The notes under the pieces: model-generated
Told to the model about the DNA's origin: nothing
What the model saw: the letters and a program-made list of their open reading frames with translations, nothing else
The model's database searches: none
Shown here: one piece after another, positions 1-9,168 of the stretch
How the letters are laid out: each line of letters opens with the position of its first letter
Numbering within the stretch: position 1 is the first letter of the stretch
Made by a program: the position numbers and the translations under genes
From: Paulinella micropora
Lineage: Eukaryota; Cercozoa; Imbricatea; Euglyphida; Paulinellidae
DNA: 25,243 nt
Reading direction: 5' to 3'
NCBI GenBank assembly: GCA_019918135.1
Contig: WBZZ01001376.1
Coordinates: forward strand, 155,001 to 180,243

Positions 1-675
1 TACATAACGTACATATGTGCGTAAATAAGTATGTACGTACGCACGTATGTACGTACGCACGCATGTATGTACATATATACATACGTACGTACATACATAC
101 ACACACATACATACATACATACATACATGCATACATGCATACATGCATACATGCATACATACATACATACATACATACACATACATACACATACATACAT
201 ACATATACACATGCATACATACATACATACATACATATGTGCATTCATACATGAATAACATACATAAATAACATACATAACATACATGCATAACATACAT
301 ACATAAATACGATACATACGATAACATACATACACACATACATGAAAACATACAAACATACAATGTACATACAAAGTACATACATACATACATACATACA
401 TACATGCATGCATACATACATACATACATACATGTACTTACATACATACATACATACATACATGCATACATACATACATACATACATACATATGTACATA
501 CATACAATGTACATACAATGTACATACATACATACACACATACATACATACATGTACTTACATACATACGTACATACATACATGCATGCATGCATGCATG
601 CATGCATACATACATACATACATGCATACATACATACATGCATGCATGTATACATACATACATACATACATACAT

Positions 676-706
<31 letters not shown>

Positions 707-821
707 CAGACAGACACAGACAGACAGACAGACAGACAAACAGCAGACAGACAGACAGACATACATACATACATACATACATACATACATACATACATAC
801 ATACATACATACATACTATTA

Positions 822-852
<31 letters not shown>

Positions 853-970
853 CATACAAGTCTCATACATACACACACACACATACATACACACACACAC
901 ACAGAGAGACAGACAGACATACATATATACATACATGCATACATGAGTACTTACATGCATACATTGTACA
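1..970. repeat. Tetranucleotide microsatellite (TACA/TGCA/CAGA)
   Basis: The stretch is almost entirely tandem TACA units (read as ACAT or CATA in other phases), with blocks of TGCA/GCAT around 586-610, a CAGA block around 675-765 and short CA runs around 870-905. All long open frames here are low-complexity Tyr/His/Thr or Met/Tyr/Val/Cys repeats, the expected translation of such DNA, so no gene is called. The purine/pyrimidine patterning and length are typical of eukaryotic nuclear DNA rather than of a compact virus genome, so this is probably host flank. Confidence 0.95.
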
Positions 971-1338
971 TGCTTGTAGTTAAACTTTGTACACTTAACA
1001 ACATTCGAATGCATGCAAGCACGTTCACGCACATTTCAAGAGCATTGCAACAGCACCTATGCGTGTTTCGGGAAAGTATCTATAAAAGCTACGGATTGTT
1101 TTTATGCAAAAACCCAGAGAAAAGCAATGGTTGCAGGGTACTTTGGTGCATGACTAAAATGCTTACGAGGGAACTGGTTCAGCGAACCTGTTCTCCAGTC
1201 TGAACAGCTAGCAATTGACGCTATACAAGCAACTGAACAACCCACACAACGTTTGGGCGGAGTTGGTATTTTCTGATGACCACGGGGATTTTTGCTAGTA
1301 GTACTAGTAAGATAGGATGGCAGCCCCCTTGTCGAGGA
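971..1338. other. Unassigned, probably host flank
   Basis: This unique sequence lies between the microsatellite and the retrotransposon remnant. I see no convincing coding frame, RNA gene or repeat in it. Base composition is mixed and less AT-rich than the viral segments to the right. Confidence 0.4.
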
Positions 1339-2640
1339 CTATGATCCTACAGACACACCAGAAGCAAGACCTCTGGTTAGTCTTTGAAAATGTCTATAAA
1401 ATCTCCTGAGAAACAACCTCATACTAGCATCAACAGAATATAACGAATTCAGACATTTAGAGTGCAAAAGATGTATCCATTGATCTAAAGAAATCAACCT
1501 ATTCCATGAAATACAAGAACCAAAACATTGAATTTGTAAAGTAAATAAAGTAGAAAAACAAGGAATACAATCTTGAAAGACATGAGTTTCGTGATGAATC
1601 TTATTATGACAAATATCACAGATCGCATTAACAGGGGAACCAAAACCACGATTAGATAGTCCAAACCTCAAACAACCCGCCCTTGCTAAAGAAATTAATC
1701 TCCTTCCCCCCTCATAATTACGACCTTTTAAATAAAACTCCATTTCTAAATTCGTTTTCACACGCTTATAAATAGACAGAGGGGACACGTAATTTCTCTC
1801 TCCAATCTTTCTGTTCACAATCATGAATAATTTTTTTTTACCTTGACTTAGAAGAGTTCTTAATAAAAGCCAGAGAAACCTGAATTGCAATACAAGGTAA
1901 CAACCTCTTAATATCTCTAAATACTCTTGTAACCCAATTATTACACTCATGACTAATCGCATTAAAACAACTAATCTTAAACATGCGGACTAACAAACAA
2001 TCTTCTGGCATTGACAATAAAGACTGTAAGAAAACCAATCTTCTATAATCACCTCGCCCAACCGATGACCACAAACCCAGCTCACCCTGACAAGCAGACT
2101 AGGAAAATCTCTAGGGACACGCAACACTTTTCTCGCTACACCATGATTGAATGTATCACCCTCCTTCGAGCAAACTTCAGGATGCCAAAACTCACTTCCC
2201 CAGTCCATAGATTGATACACAGACCCAGAAATTAATTGCATGGCAATTTTAGGTGTAATACCTCTTCTAACCCCCATGGCTAACACCATGTTCAAATTCT
2301 GCTTAGCTTTCTGTATCCTATCTTCTTTCATAATCTTCCAGGACAAATCACTCTCAAATATCACTCCCAAATACTTGTATGAGGTAGCTACTGCCACCTT
2401 CACCCCTAATAAATTCCAAATACTATCCTGACCTTCACCCTTACTAAACACCACAACATTAGACTTATCCTGATTGTATTCCCCATTATTAGAACGAGCC
2501 CATTCCCCACACAAATCCAATTGCTTTTGTAAGTTTGACGGGGAATTCGCTAACAATACTATGTCATCAATATACAATAGACAAAAAATACGCAAGGGAG
2601 AAATCAAATTACTATCTGAACTGTTAGCTCCAACCTAGAA
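1339..2640 (-). pseudogene. Decayed non-LTR retrotransposon (LINE) reverse transcriptase, 3' part
   Basis: On the minus strand the frame entering near 2607 encodes the reverse transcriptase palm motif YIDDIVLLA. It is followed by a region typical of non-LTR elements: a KSNVVVF-like segment, then a thumb-like 'YKYLGVIFESDLSW' block. The reading frame shifts near 2000-2040 and again near 1845. It continues to about 1339 with a late Cys/His cluster (CDICHNKIHHETH), like the C-terminal zinc motif after the RT in many LINEs. There is an in-frame stop at 1990-1992. The N-terminal RT motifs and any endonuclease are missing, so this is a 5'-truncated dead copy. Its C-rich minus-strand coding differs from the AT-rich viral genes that follow. 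The RT call rests on the palm motif and is firm; the exact clade is not. Confidence 0.8.
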
Positions 2641-2834
2641 TAGTAGATGATACGCAAAATCTCGTCATGAATTTTCGCAAATTCCTGACTTCGTTTTGTG
2701 TGTTTTGGCGCTCTCCTATTAATCTCCCGCACAATCAATACAAGAGCACAAAACACCCCAAAGAGCCCCCTACAGAGCACGCAAGAAAAACATATATTAC
2801 ACAATAAGAAACTATTTAATATAACATATACTGA
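2641..2834. other. Junction between retroelement remnant and viral segment, with stem-loop
   Basis: No gene is seen. An imperfect stem-loop is formed by GTGTTTTG (2700-2707) with GCTCT (2710-2714) against AGAGC (2743-2747) and CAAAACAC (2749-2756). It sits about 80 bases before the first viral-looking gene and could mark the edge of the integrated element or a regulatory structure. I found no clear matching terminal repeat elsewhere in the window. Confidence 0.35.
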
Positions 2835-3086
2835 ATGGACGACATTCACCAACTTAGAAAACAGAAGAGAAACGAATACTTAAAAGAAAGAAGGAAGAAT
2901 AAATATACATGTGTCTGTGGTAAAACAATAGGTATATATAGTAAATACACACACGAGAAAAATCAATCTCATAGAGACTTCTTCGCAGAAAAGCAAGATG
3001 TTATAATAAATGGTTATCCTTGCACTATGATAATTAGAAGAAATGACGATATAGAAAGATATTATAAAAAAATAAATAATAATTAA
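2835..3086 (+). CDS. Small Cys2His2-like zinc-binding protein
   Basis: An 83-residue lysine-rich protein. Residues 26-46 contain a C-x-C-x11-H-x5-H arrangement (C26, C28, H40, H46) preceded by a very basic helix. Similar short 'CxCGK...H...H' fingers are common in algal giant viruses and their relatives, where they are usually uncharacterised. A nucleic-acid-binding role is inferred. It is AT-rich like its downstream neighbours and co-oriented with the HIRAN and polymerase genes. No disruption is visible. Function is otherwise unknown. Confidence 0.6.
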   Translation: MDDIHQLRKQKRNEYLKERRKNKYTCVCGKTIGIYSKYTHEKNQSHRDFFAEKQDVIINGYPCTMIIRRNDDIERYYKKINNN

Positions 3087-3122
3087 TTTTATTTTAAACA
3101 AATTATATTTTTAAAGATATAA

Positions 3123-3399
3123 ATGACGACTACAAGAGTTGTAGGTGTTTCATTTGAAGGGCGACAGGATAATATTGCATATCTACGAAGAAGTAATGAA
3201 AGAGTTTTCATTAAACACGAGCCAGAAAATAAGTTTGATAAAAATGCGATAAGGGTTGAAACTGAAAGAGGTAAGCAGTTGGGGTATATTAATAAAAATT
3301 TAGCACCATTATAAAAATTGAAGGAAGACAAAGAGTATATTATTCAACTTATGGAGGGAGAGATGGAAAACATTATGGACTAGAAATTACTATCCCCTA
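3123..3399 (+). pseudogene. HIRAN-domain protein, broken near its end
   Basis: The first 63 codons read as a HIRAN domain: an N-terminal 'VVGVSFEGRQDNIAYL' strand, then 'EPENKFDKNAI' with the conserved E-P-x-N-x-x-D-x-N-A-I pattern, then 'LGYINKNLAPL'. HIRAN domains (known from Rad5/HLTF) bind single-stranded 3' DNA ends; stand-alone versions occur in phages and large DNA viruses. The frame stops at 3312-3314. A second frame carries on directly with plausible C-terminal sequence up to 3399, so a frameshift or small deletion near 3305-3315 has probably split the gene. The start at 3123 follows an AT-rich leader ending in AAAGATATAA. The domain call is confident; whether the 63-residue product is functional is not known. 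Confidence 0.7.
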
Positions 3400-3448
3400 A
3401 TAATTATTAATTTAAATTAAAGATTATTTTTTTCTACATATGTATAAC

Positions 3449-3670
3449 ATGGGTAGAAAACCATTATACAAGACGCAAGAAGAAAAAAAGGAAGCAATGC
3501 GAAAAAGAGCAAGAGAGTTTATTAAAAAAGACACAGAAAGACACAAGCAGAAGTCCATGGAATATTATAATCAAAATGAAACCGCGATAGCAGAAAAAAG
3601 AGAGAAAAAAAGGGAAGAGGTAAAGCAGGCTTTGCTTAAATTAAAAAGAATGGAGGATGCATTAAAATGA
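3449..3670 (+). CDS. Basic coiled-coil protein
   Basis: A 73-residue, highly charged protein starting MGRKPLYKT. An alternative ATG lies three codons upstream at 3440; I chose 3449 because 'GRKPLYKT' resembles the usual start of small basic polinton/virophage proteins of the 'GRPxKYxTEEE' type. The rest is a continuous Lys/Glu/Arg helix with no membrane segment. It is likely nucleic-acid-binding or a virion core component by analogy, but nothing specific can be read from it. It lies between the HIRAN gene and the polymerase. Confidence 0.5.
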   Translation: MGRKPLYKTQEEKKEAMRKRAREFIKKDTERHKQKSMEYYNQNETAIAEKREKKREEVKQALLKLKRMEDALK

Positions 3671-3768
3671 ATTTCTATTTAAGGATAATATATTATTAGT
3701 TATAAATATAACAGATAATTATTTAATATTTTTCTCAATATTTTATATTCCCAACAATATAAAATCAT

Positions 3769-6698
3769 ATGCCACCACCATTACCACCAAGACCAACAAA
3801 GAAAAATGTAGAACTCTTAAAGTCAAAGGCGAATTTAAGGGAAACTAAGACACGGGAGACTAAACAGAGGGAATATAAGGTTGTTGAACTAAGACCGATA
3901 AAGAACAGAGGGATAAACGACTATACGTATCCATTCAGAGAACTTGATATTAACTTCTATGATATGGATGCGATTGAATTAACAATTATGAGAGCGGTAA
4001 AGGATGCAAAAAGTAAAGGTATGACAGGAGAAGCAAGCATACATGTTAAGTTTGGTTATATAACAGATGCTGATGATAGTAAGTTTTTCAAATGGAAAAC
4101 TTTCAATGCGGTTAAGTTGAAAGATATAGACGATTTATTTCGTGCTATATATTTATATAATGAAGAAAACCTTGAAGCCAGCGCTAACGGATATGACCGA
4201 ATTATTCAATACATGAATGTTGAAATTATCCAAGAGGACGGGGGCGGATGTAATGAAACGGGAAGTGATAAGAAACATAAAACAACAGAAGGAATTCATA
4301 TTAACCCACGAAGCAAAGATAATAACTGCTTCTTCTATGTCTTCAAGGATACATTGAATTTACCAATAAAAGGAAAATCAAAACTGAATAAAAAAGTACG
4401 TAATGATATCAGAAAAGAGTTTAATCTTGAACCCAATTCATACATACCCTTTTCAGTTGGATTTGAAATATTAAAAAAATATTGTATTGAAGGAAAATAT
4501 TTTGAAATGACAGACTCATCTTCAAAACAAACATTTAAAAACTTTATAGACCCATTAATTACTGCGGATGTGCTTTGTTATTTAGCAAAAGGACATTACT
4601 TTGGTTTTGTAAAAAGAAACAAAAATAAGTGTCCTTATTGTTTCACTGAATATTATAATAAACACACTTGCAATAATAAAAGGGTTTCATATGCGAAAGC
4701 AAAACTCAGACAAAAAGATAAACAGGTAAGGTCATTATTAACTTCCTTCAAAGAAATGAAATACCAAAATCAGGATGAGATATTTCATTATGATTTTGAA
4801 ACATTTACATGCACATATGAATTACATACTCCTTATATCGGTGGCTACACAATCGCTGATATCGTGTTTAAATATGTAGCGGGTGATAATTGTATATCCA
4901 AACTTCTTGATATAATCCTTGAATATGCTGAAAAATTAAAGGAGCGAAATCCTAAGGCTACATTATATGTTAATGCCTTTAATGGTAGTAAATTTGACCA
5001 CTACTTCTTTCAAAATGAATTTATCAAAAGAAAGATAAAAATCATACCATTAATAAATAATGGTGCTATTATTTCAATGGAATACAAGAACATTAAATTC
5101 TGGGATATGTGTAAGCACACAGAGGGAAGCCTAAAAAAGAACCTTGAAACATTAGGATGTAATGTATTAAAGGGCGACTTTGACCATAGCAAAGGGAAAA
5201 GGTGGGAAGAGATGGATGAGGAAACGAAAAAAGAATGTTTGACATACTTAGAGAAAGATGTTATGGGGCTTAAAGAACTTCATGACACACTAACACACTA
5301 AATAAGCAGACATTTGATGAACATAAAACAAACCTAACCGCTTTCATCTCTACTTCTTCATTAACATTCAATCTATGGAAAAAGAAGATAGAAGGAAAGT
5401 ATATGATACAACTACCTAATTTAAAACAGGAGAAGGATTTTAGAAGAGCGGTATATGGTGCTAGAACTTACCCAAGCAAAAGAAGATTTATCTCTAAGCA
5501 ATATGAAAAATATAAAAGAGGTGAAATAAGTTTTGATGAGATTGTTGATTATCTTATTGATGCTGATGTCGTCTCACTATATCCAATGGCTATGTTAGAA
5601 TTATTTATGACGGGTGAAATCAAGGAGTGCGAAGGCGAAATGAAAGGAAAAATGGGGATATATAATGTTGATGGTGATTATGTATGCCCTAAAACTTTAC
5701 TTCATCCGCGAGTGCCATACAGAGATAGCAAAGGTTGTTTGAAGTGGGAGTTAAGAGACATGAAAGACCAATGGCTTACATCTATTGATATTGAAGATAT
5801 GATTGAACTTGGATATCAAGTCAAAATCAATCGGGGCTATTACACGGAAGAAGAAGAACCAGTATTCAAAGATTATATATTGGACTTATTCAAGAAAAAA
5901 CAAAACTCAAAGAAAGGCACTCCACAATATTTATTAGCGAAGTTGTTTATGAATGCTTTATACTGCAAACCATCCAGAGACCAATAAACACTATGAGCAA
6001 ATATATATCTAAAAATCATGAGTATTGGAAATTCTGGGCTAAGCATGTTATAACAGATATTGAAAAATTCAATGACGAACTTTGGCTTATATCAGGTATT
6101 CCACGAGATGAATATGAAAAAGAAGAAAAATTACAAAGCCCACACATTACGGAGCCTTCATATTAGCATACAGCAGACGAATTATGTATAAGTATATAAC
6201 TGAAGCAAACCCAGACAACGACCCTGACAGAGACTATTATTATACAGATACAGACAGCATTCAATCACATGTGAATAACATTGAAAGAATAAAAAAGTTT
6301 GGGGATAAAACAATCGGCGGAATGGATGACGACCTCGGGAAGAATTGTAAAATAATTAGGGGTATATGGATAGCGTCAAAATTATATATGTTAGAGTATG
6401 TAAAGAGGGATGATAAAGAAACACACTTCCAGAGGTAAAGGCTTAGACTTAAAGAAATTAAATCCCGCTTCATAATATTATGAGTTAATGGACAAGGGTG
6501 AAAGCCTAACAAACACAAGAGACTTCATCAATGAAGAAGATACACACAAGTAGAAACAGCAAACAACAACACATTGAACACTTTAGAATATAACACCAAA
6601 AGAATGTTGTAAAAGTTGTTAATAAATCACGATGGCGTGGGCGAGACTTCTACACAGATAATGATAGTATTCCTTACGGATATCAAATGATATTTTAG
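3769..6698 (+). pseudogene. polB: Protein-primed family B DNA polymerase, multiply frameshifted
   Basis: The first open part (3769-5301, 510 aa) has a proline-rich N-terminus, then a DNNC motif (184-187) with a later GHYFGF (275-280), suggesting an OTU/papain-like domain as described for some polinton-type polymerases. A CPYC...H.C zinc-like cluster follows (288-301). The exonuclease motifs are Exo I HYDFETF (D342, E344), Exo II with N402/D410 and Exo III YLEKDV (Y493, D497). The frame then shifts near 5295. The part at about 5304-5987 carries polymerase motif A (DADVVSLYPMAM) and a motif B-like KLFMNALYCK. It shifts again near 5985 and near 6155. The part at about 6160-6438 holds the SRRIMY segment and motif C (YTDTDS), after which stops accumulate; a matching C-terminal piece ends at a TAG at 6696-6698. 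Total span is about 975 codons, normal for this family. With at least four breaks the gene cannot make an active enzyme as it stands. Confidence 0.88.
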
Positions 6699-6796
6699 AA
6701 TTGCGCTCTCGTTTCACTCCCGCTTGTTCTAAAACATCGATGTTTATCAACAAACGAGAATGAGCGAAGCGAATGAAAGTGCAGTTGATAAATATC
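6689..6796. terminator. Twin-hairpin element after polymerase gene
   Basis: Two adjacent stem-loops. Stem 1 is GATATTTTAGAA (6689-6700) with TTCTAAAACATC (6727-6738). Stem 2 is GATGTTTATCAAC (6739-6751) with GTTGATAAATATC (6784-6796). The polymerase stop codon (6696-6698) lies inside the first arm. The pair shares outer ends GATATT...AATATC and a central AACATCGATGTT. The position suggests transcription termination or 3' processing, as hairpins do in mimiviruses and virophages; that role is inferred. Confidence 0.6.
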
Positions 6797-6844
6797 AATT
6801 AATTAATTTTTTCCATAAATTTTTTTACCACTCTATATAGACCA

Positions 6845-7132
6845 ATGACCACCCTCACCAGACTATGTGAGAAGTTTGAGAAACTCTCTATTGAAAATAA
6901 AAAAGAAACACTTTCTCTTACCGATGTTAAAAAGATAATTACTGACGAAATCCAAATGATTGAAAATGCACGGGCAGGCAAGCCAAAGGATATTTTTCCA
7001 TTCGGTAAGTATAAAGGTAAGAAAATTCAAGATGTTGCTACCATTGACAAACCATATCTAGAATGGGTTATGAAACAGCCGTGGTTTGAAAAATTTACAG
7101 ACATTAAAAGTGAAGTAAAAAAATACATATAA
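6845..7132 (+). CDS. ExoX-C-like 'FGKYK' motif protein A
   Basis: A 95-residue protein with an N-terminal charged helix (residues 1-50) and a C-terminal module reading FPFGKYKGKKIQDVA...YLEWVM...WF. This pattern resembles the small domain at the C-terminus of exodeoxyribonuclease X-like proteins, where it occurs without the nuclease core. It shares the module with the next gene. The role is unknown; accessory nucleic-acid binding is a reasonable guess. The start follows a CTCTATATAGACCA leader. The stop at 7130-7132 is followed after two bases by a hairpin of the local family. Confidence 0.65.
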   Translation: MTTLTRLCEKFEKLSIENKKETLSLTDVKKIITDEIQMIENARAGKPKDIFPFGKYKGKKIQDVATIDKPYLEWVMKQPWFEKFTDIKSEVKKYI

Positions 7133-7134
7133 TT

Positions 7135-7306
7135 GATATTCGTAAATCTACACTCCAATCTCAAACTTGTTTGAGATACCCCGCTCCCGTGTGTTTTACG
7201 AACATCGTTTTCTTTTAATTATTTTTATTTAAAATTTTTATTGATGTTTTAGAATATAGCGAGAAATCTTGTGATTAGCAAGATAGAAGCGTAATTCTAA
7301 AATATC
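7135..7306. terminator. Twin-hairpin element between the FGKYK genes
   Basis: Stem 3 is GATATTCGTAAA (7135-7146) with TTTACGAACATC (7195-7206). Inside its loop is a perfect 9-bp hairpin (7158-7166 with 7169-7177). Stem 4 is GATGTTTTAGAAT (7243-7255) with ATTCTAAAATATC (7294-7306), with an inner ATCTTG/CAAGAT stem (7266-7271 with 7279-7284). It has the same architecture as 6689-6796 but different stem sequences, so base pairing rather than sequence is kept. It begins just after the stop of the preceding gene. Confidence 0.6.
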
Positions 7307-7317
7307 TTTATATTCCA

Positions 7318-7737
7318 ATGACCGACCTAAGCACCAAACAGGACTACTTGAGTGAAACTGAAAAATGGAGCCTTGACAGCGAAATTAAGAAACCTTCAAT
7401 TAAATGGACTAAACCCAACATTGTTTCTTTCTATGAGCAATATAAACCACGTGATGACAATGTAAAAGTAGTTATTCCGTTGGAAAATGTGTTGGTTGAA
7501 GAGCAGAGCACACCTTTTAAGACAACTGATTTAAAAGAGACTGGAATTACAGAAATAAAAGCTAATGTAGGCGAAGAGATAACAAAGAAAGAAGATGAAA
7601 CCGATATTTTTCTTCAATTTGGTAAGTATAAAAAAATGAAAATTGAAGATGTCGCTAAGATTAACAAACCATACCTTGAATATTTAATTCAAGACCCTTA
7701 TTTTAATAACAAAGATGCGGTAAAAAAATATCTCTGA
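7318..7737 (+). CDS. ExoX-C-like 'FGKYK' motif protein B
   Basis: A 139-residue protein whose last ~45 residues (FLQFGKYKKMKIEDVAKIN...YLEYLIQDPYF...KKYL) match the C-terminal module of the gene at 6845. The first ~95 residues are charged and look largely unstructured. It is probably a paralogue of its neighbour created by tandem duplication followed by divergence of the N-terminal part. The start follows a TATATTCCA leader directly after the last hairpin arm. The TGA stop (7735-7737) overlaps the first base of a GATATT arm of a further hairpin, and the gene converges on the fibre-like gene. Confidence 0.65.
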   Translation: MTDLSTKQDYLSETEKWSLDSEIKKPSIKWTKPNIVSFYEQYKPRDDNVKVVIPLENVLVEEQSTPFKTTDLKETGITEIKANVGEEITKKEDETDIFLQFGKYKKMKIEDVAKINKPYLEYLIQDPYFNNKDAVKKYL

Positions 7738-7774
7738 TATTTGAAAATCCACGCTTATTATTTTTTTTCACATC
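7736..7774. terminator. Shared hairpin between convergent genes
   Basis: An imperfect stem pairs GATATTTGAAAA (7736-7747) with the T-run plus CACATC (7761-7774). The TGA of the plus-strand gene ends in the left arm and the TGA of the minus-strand gene (7773-7775) touches the right arm. It looks like a degenerate member of the GATATT hairpin family serving both convergent genes. Confidence 0.45.
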
Positions 7775-9023
7775 AATGGTCTTCAATAAAATTAACGATA
7801 ACACTTACATTTCCTCCATTATTAGCAGTCGCGACAGACTTTTGTAAAAATGTTAGATTTTCACCAGGAGAGAGTTGTATGTCGTAAGTTCGCAGGTCAA
7901 TAAGTTGGCTAGAAGTAGCATTAACATAAAGTTTAAGAATTACGTCTGTTATAACAGCACCACCGAGGGCAGTCGCACTAACGTCCTTTGACACGATTGA
8001 AGTTGCGGCATCAATATCAACAAAGTTCTCCGCCGTAAGTGTTCCAGTTGTTTTCACAATTCGCACTATATTAACTTTTGTGTCTTCGTTTGATATGCTA
8101 ACGAGAGATGGATAAACGATTGAATAATTTGTTGCTGCACCATTAAAAAGTGATTTATTTTTTATGCTAAGAATCGGGCTTTCAGTGGTGCTCGCCTTTT
8201 CATCTCCTTCCGCTTCATTTGATATGCTTGAATTAATAGTGTTGGAGCCCTCAATAAACATACTACAACTTGCTGTTTTCAATGTTTGTATTCCTACATC
8301 ATTATCATTTTTCATACGAGCAACAAATGGGAGAGTTGTATTCCGCAGACTGACACCTGTGTTGGCGTTAGCATACTTAATCATATGGACTTGCTGGAAT
8401 TCGCCAGTGTTTGGGTTCTCAATTGAAAACTTAATAGCACCAAAACCCAAATATTGAAATTGAATTTGAAATACATTTCCCTTACTCCAATCCAAGAGTG
8501 GCATATCTTTGGTTCCATCGCACGGGTCATTCCAGGTTGCTTGTTGAATATATGAAACAACACCCCCTTTCGCATGTGCTATACAGAAACCCGATATACC
8601 ATCCCTATAAAAGTAGTATCCATTTTGCAAATTATTATCACCAATACCTATAAATGATATATATTCATTAGTTTCATTAGTAGCCCATAAAGCAGTGAAG
8701 CGGGTTAAAACTCCCATACCTGTTCTGTATTTTCTTTTTCTTTTGCTTTCCATAATGGCATTAGAAGTAATATCTGCGGTTGTTTTTAATTCCGCCATAT
8801 TATTCAAAAATGACACACTTGATTTTGTTTCTGTTTTCGTCCATACCAGTGTATTAATGGTGTATGGAAAGATTTCCTGTAAAACTGGTGTTAATGAACT
8901 TGTTAGGCTTTCGCCAAAGGCAGTTTTCATATTTTGTCCACCTACGTATCCATCATATCCGACTTTGACATTTACGAAGTCTCCGCCTGGATTTTGTGCG
9001 ATTAAATTTCTCTGGTGAGACAT
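7773..9023 (-). CDS. Fibre/spike-like structural protein, copy 1
   Basis: A protein of 416 residues from the ATG at 9023; an upstream in-frame GTG at 9065 is a less likely start. It is mostly beta-rich. A central block, RTGMGVLTRFTALW followed by IGIGDNN and NVFQIQFQYLGFG, then FSIENPNTGEF and VHMIKYAN, is a family signature I recognise from marine giant-virus and PLV structural proteins of unclear role, probably attachment or capsid decoration. The C-terminal half is a repetitive beta region (LSIKNKSLFN, then NIVRIVKTTGTL). It is clearly homologous to the gene at 15098 (same order of blocks, same ending 'xxFIED' versus 'NWVED'). It appears intact although its capsid neighbour is broken. The assignment to fibre/spike is inferred from family context; the homology between the two copies is directly visible. 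Confidence 0.6.
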   Translation of the reverse strand: MSHQRNLIAQNPGGDFVNVKVGYDGYVGGQNMKTAFGESLTSSLTPVLQEIFPYTINTLVWTKTETKSSVSFLNNMAELKTTADITSNAIMESKRKRKYRTGMGVLTRFTALWATNETNEYISFIGIGDNNLQNGYYFYRDGISGFCIAHAKGGVVSYIQQATWNDPCDGTKDMPLLDWSKGNVFQIQFQYLGFGAIKFSIENPNTGEFQQVHMIKYANANTGVSLRNTTLPFVARMKNDNDVGIQTLKTASCSMFIEGSNTINSSISNEAEGDEKASTTESPILSIKNKSLFNGAATNYSIVYPSLVSISNEDTKVNIVRIVKTTGTLTAENFVDIDAATSIVSKDVSATALGGAVITDVILKLYVNATSSQLIDLRTYDIQLSPGENLTFLQKSVATANNGGNVSVIVNFIEDH

Positions 9024-9116
9024 TCGTGATCTTTTGCTTTCGTCTTCGACTTTCGCAAAATTCACAAATGTCGATTACCTATATTATTAACATTAAAAAA
9101 TATTTTATTAAGCATC

Positions 9117-9168
9117 GATGTTTGTAAAACACACGAAAGCGAAGCGAAAGTGTGAATTTACAAATATC
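9117..9168. terminator. Hairpin after left-segment capsid gene
   Basis: GATGTTTGTAAA (9117-9128) pairs with TTTACAAATATC (9157-9168). The minus-strand capsid remnant's terminal TAG (9168-9170) shares its G with the GATATT arm, the same stop-codon linkage seen at the other family members. Its loop holds an inner GCGAAGCGAAAG-type purine stretch. Confidence 0.55.

Noticed and set aside
60..960. CRISPR array
   Set aside because: The repeats are simple tetranucleotide tandem units without unique spacers of regular length.
15..1203. Several 60-213 residue open frames in the first 1.2 kb on both strands
   Set aside because: They are translations of TACA/CAGA tandem repeats in different frames, with no coding signal beyond the repeat.
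8164..9018. Plus-strand frames of 97 and 107 residues
   Set aside because: They lie antisense to the fibre-like gene and have no recognisable features.
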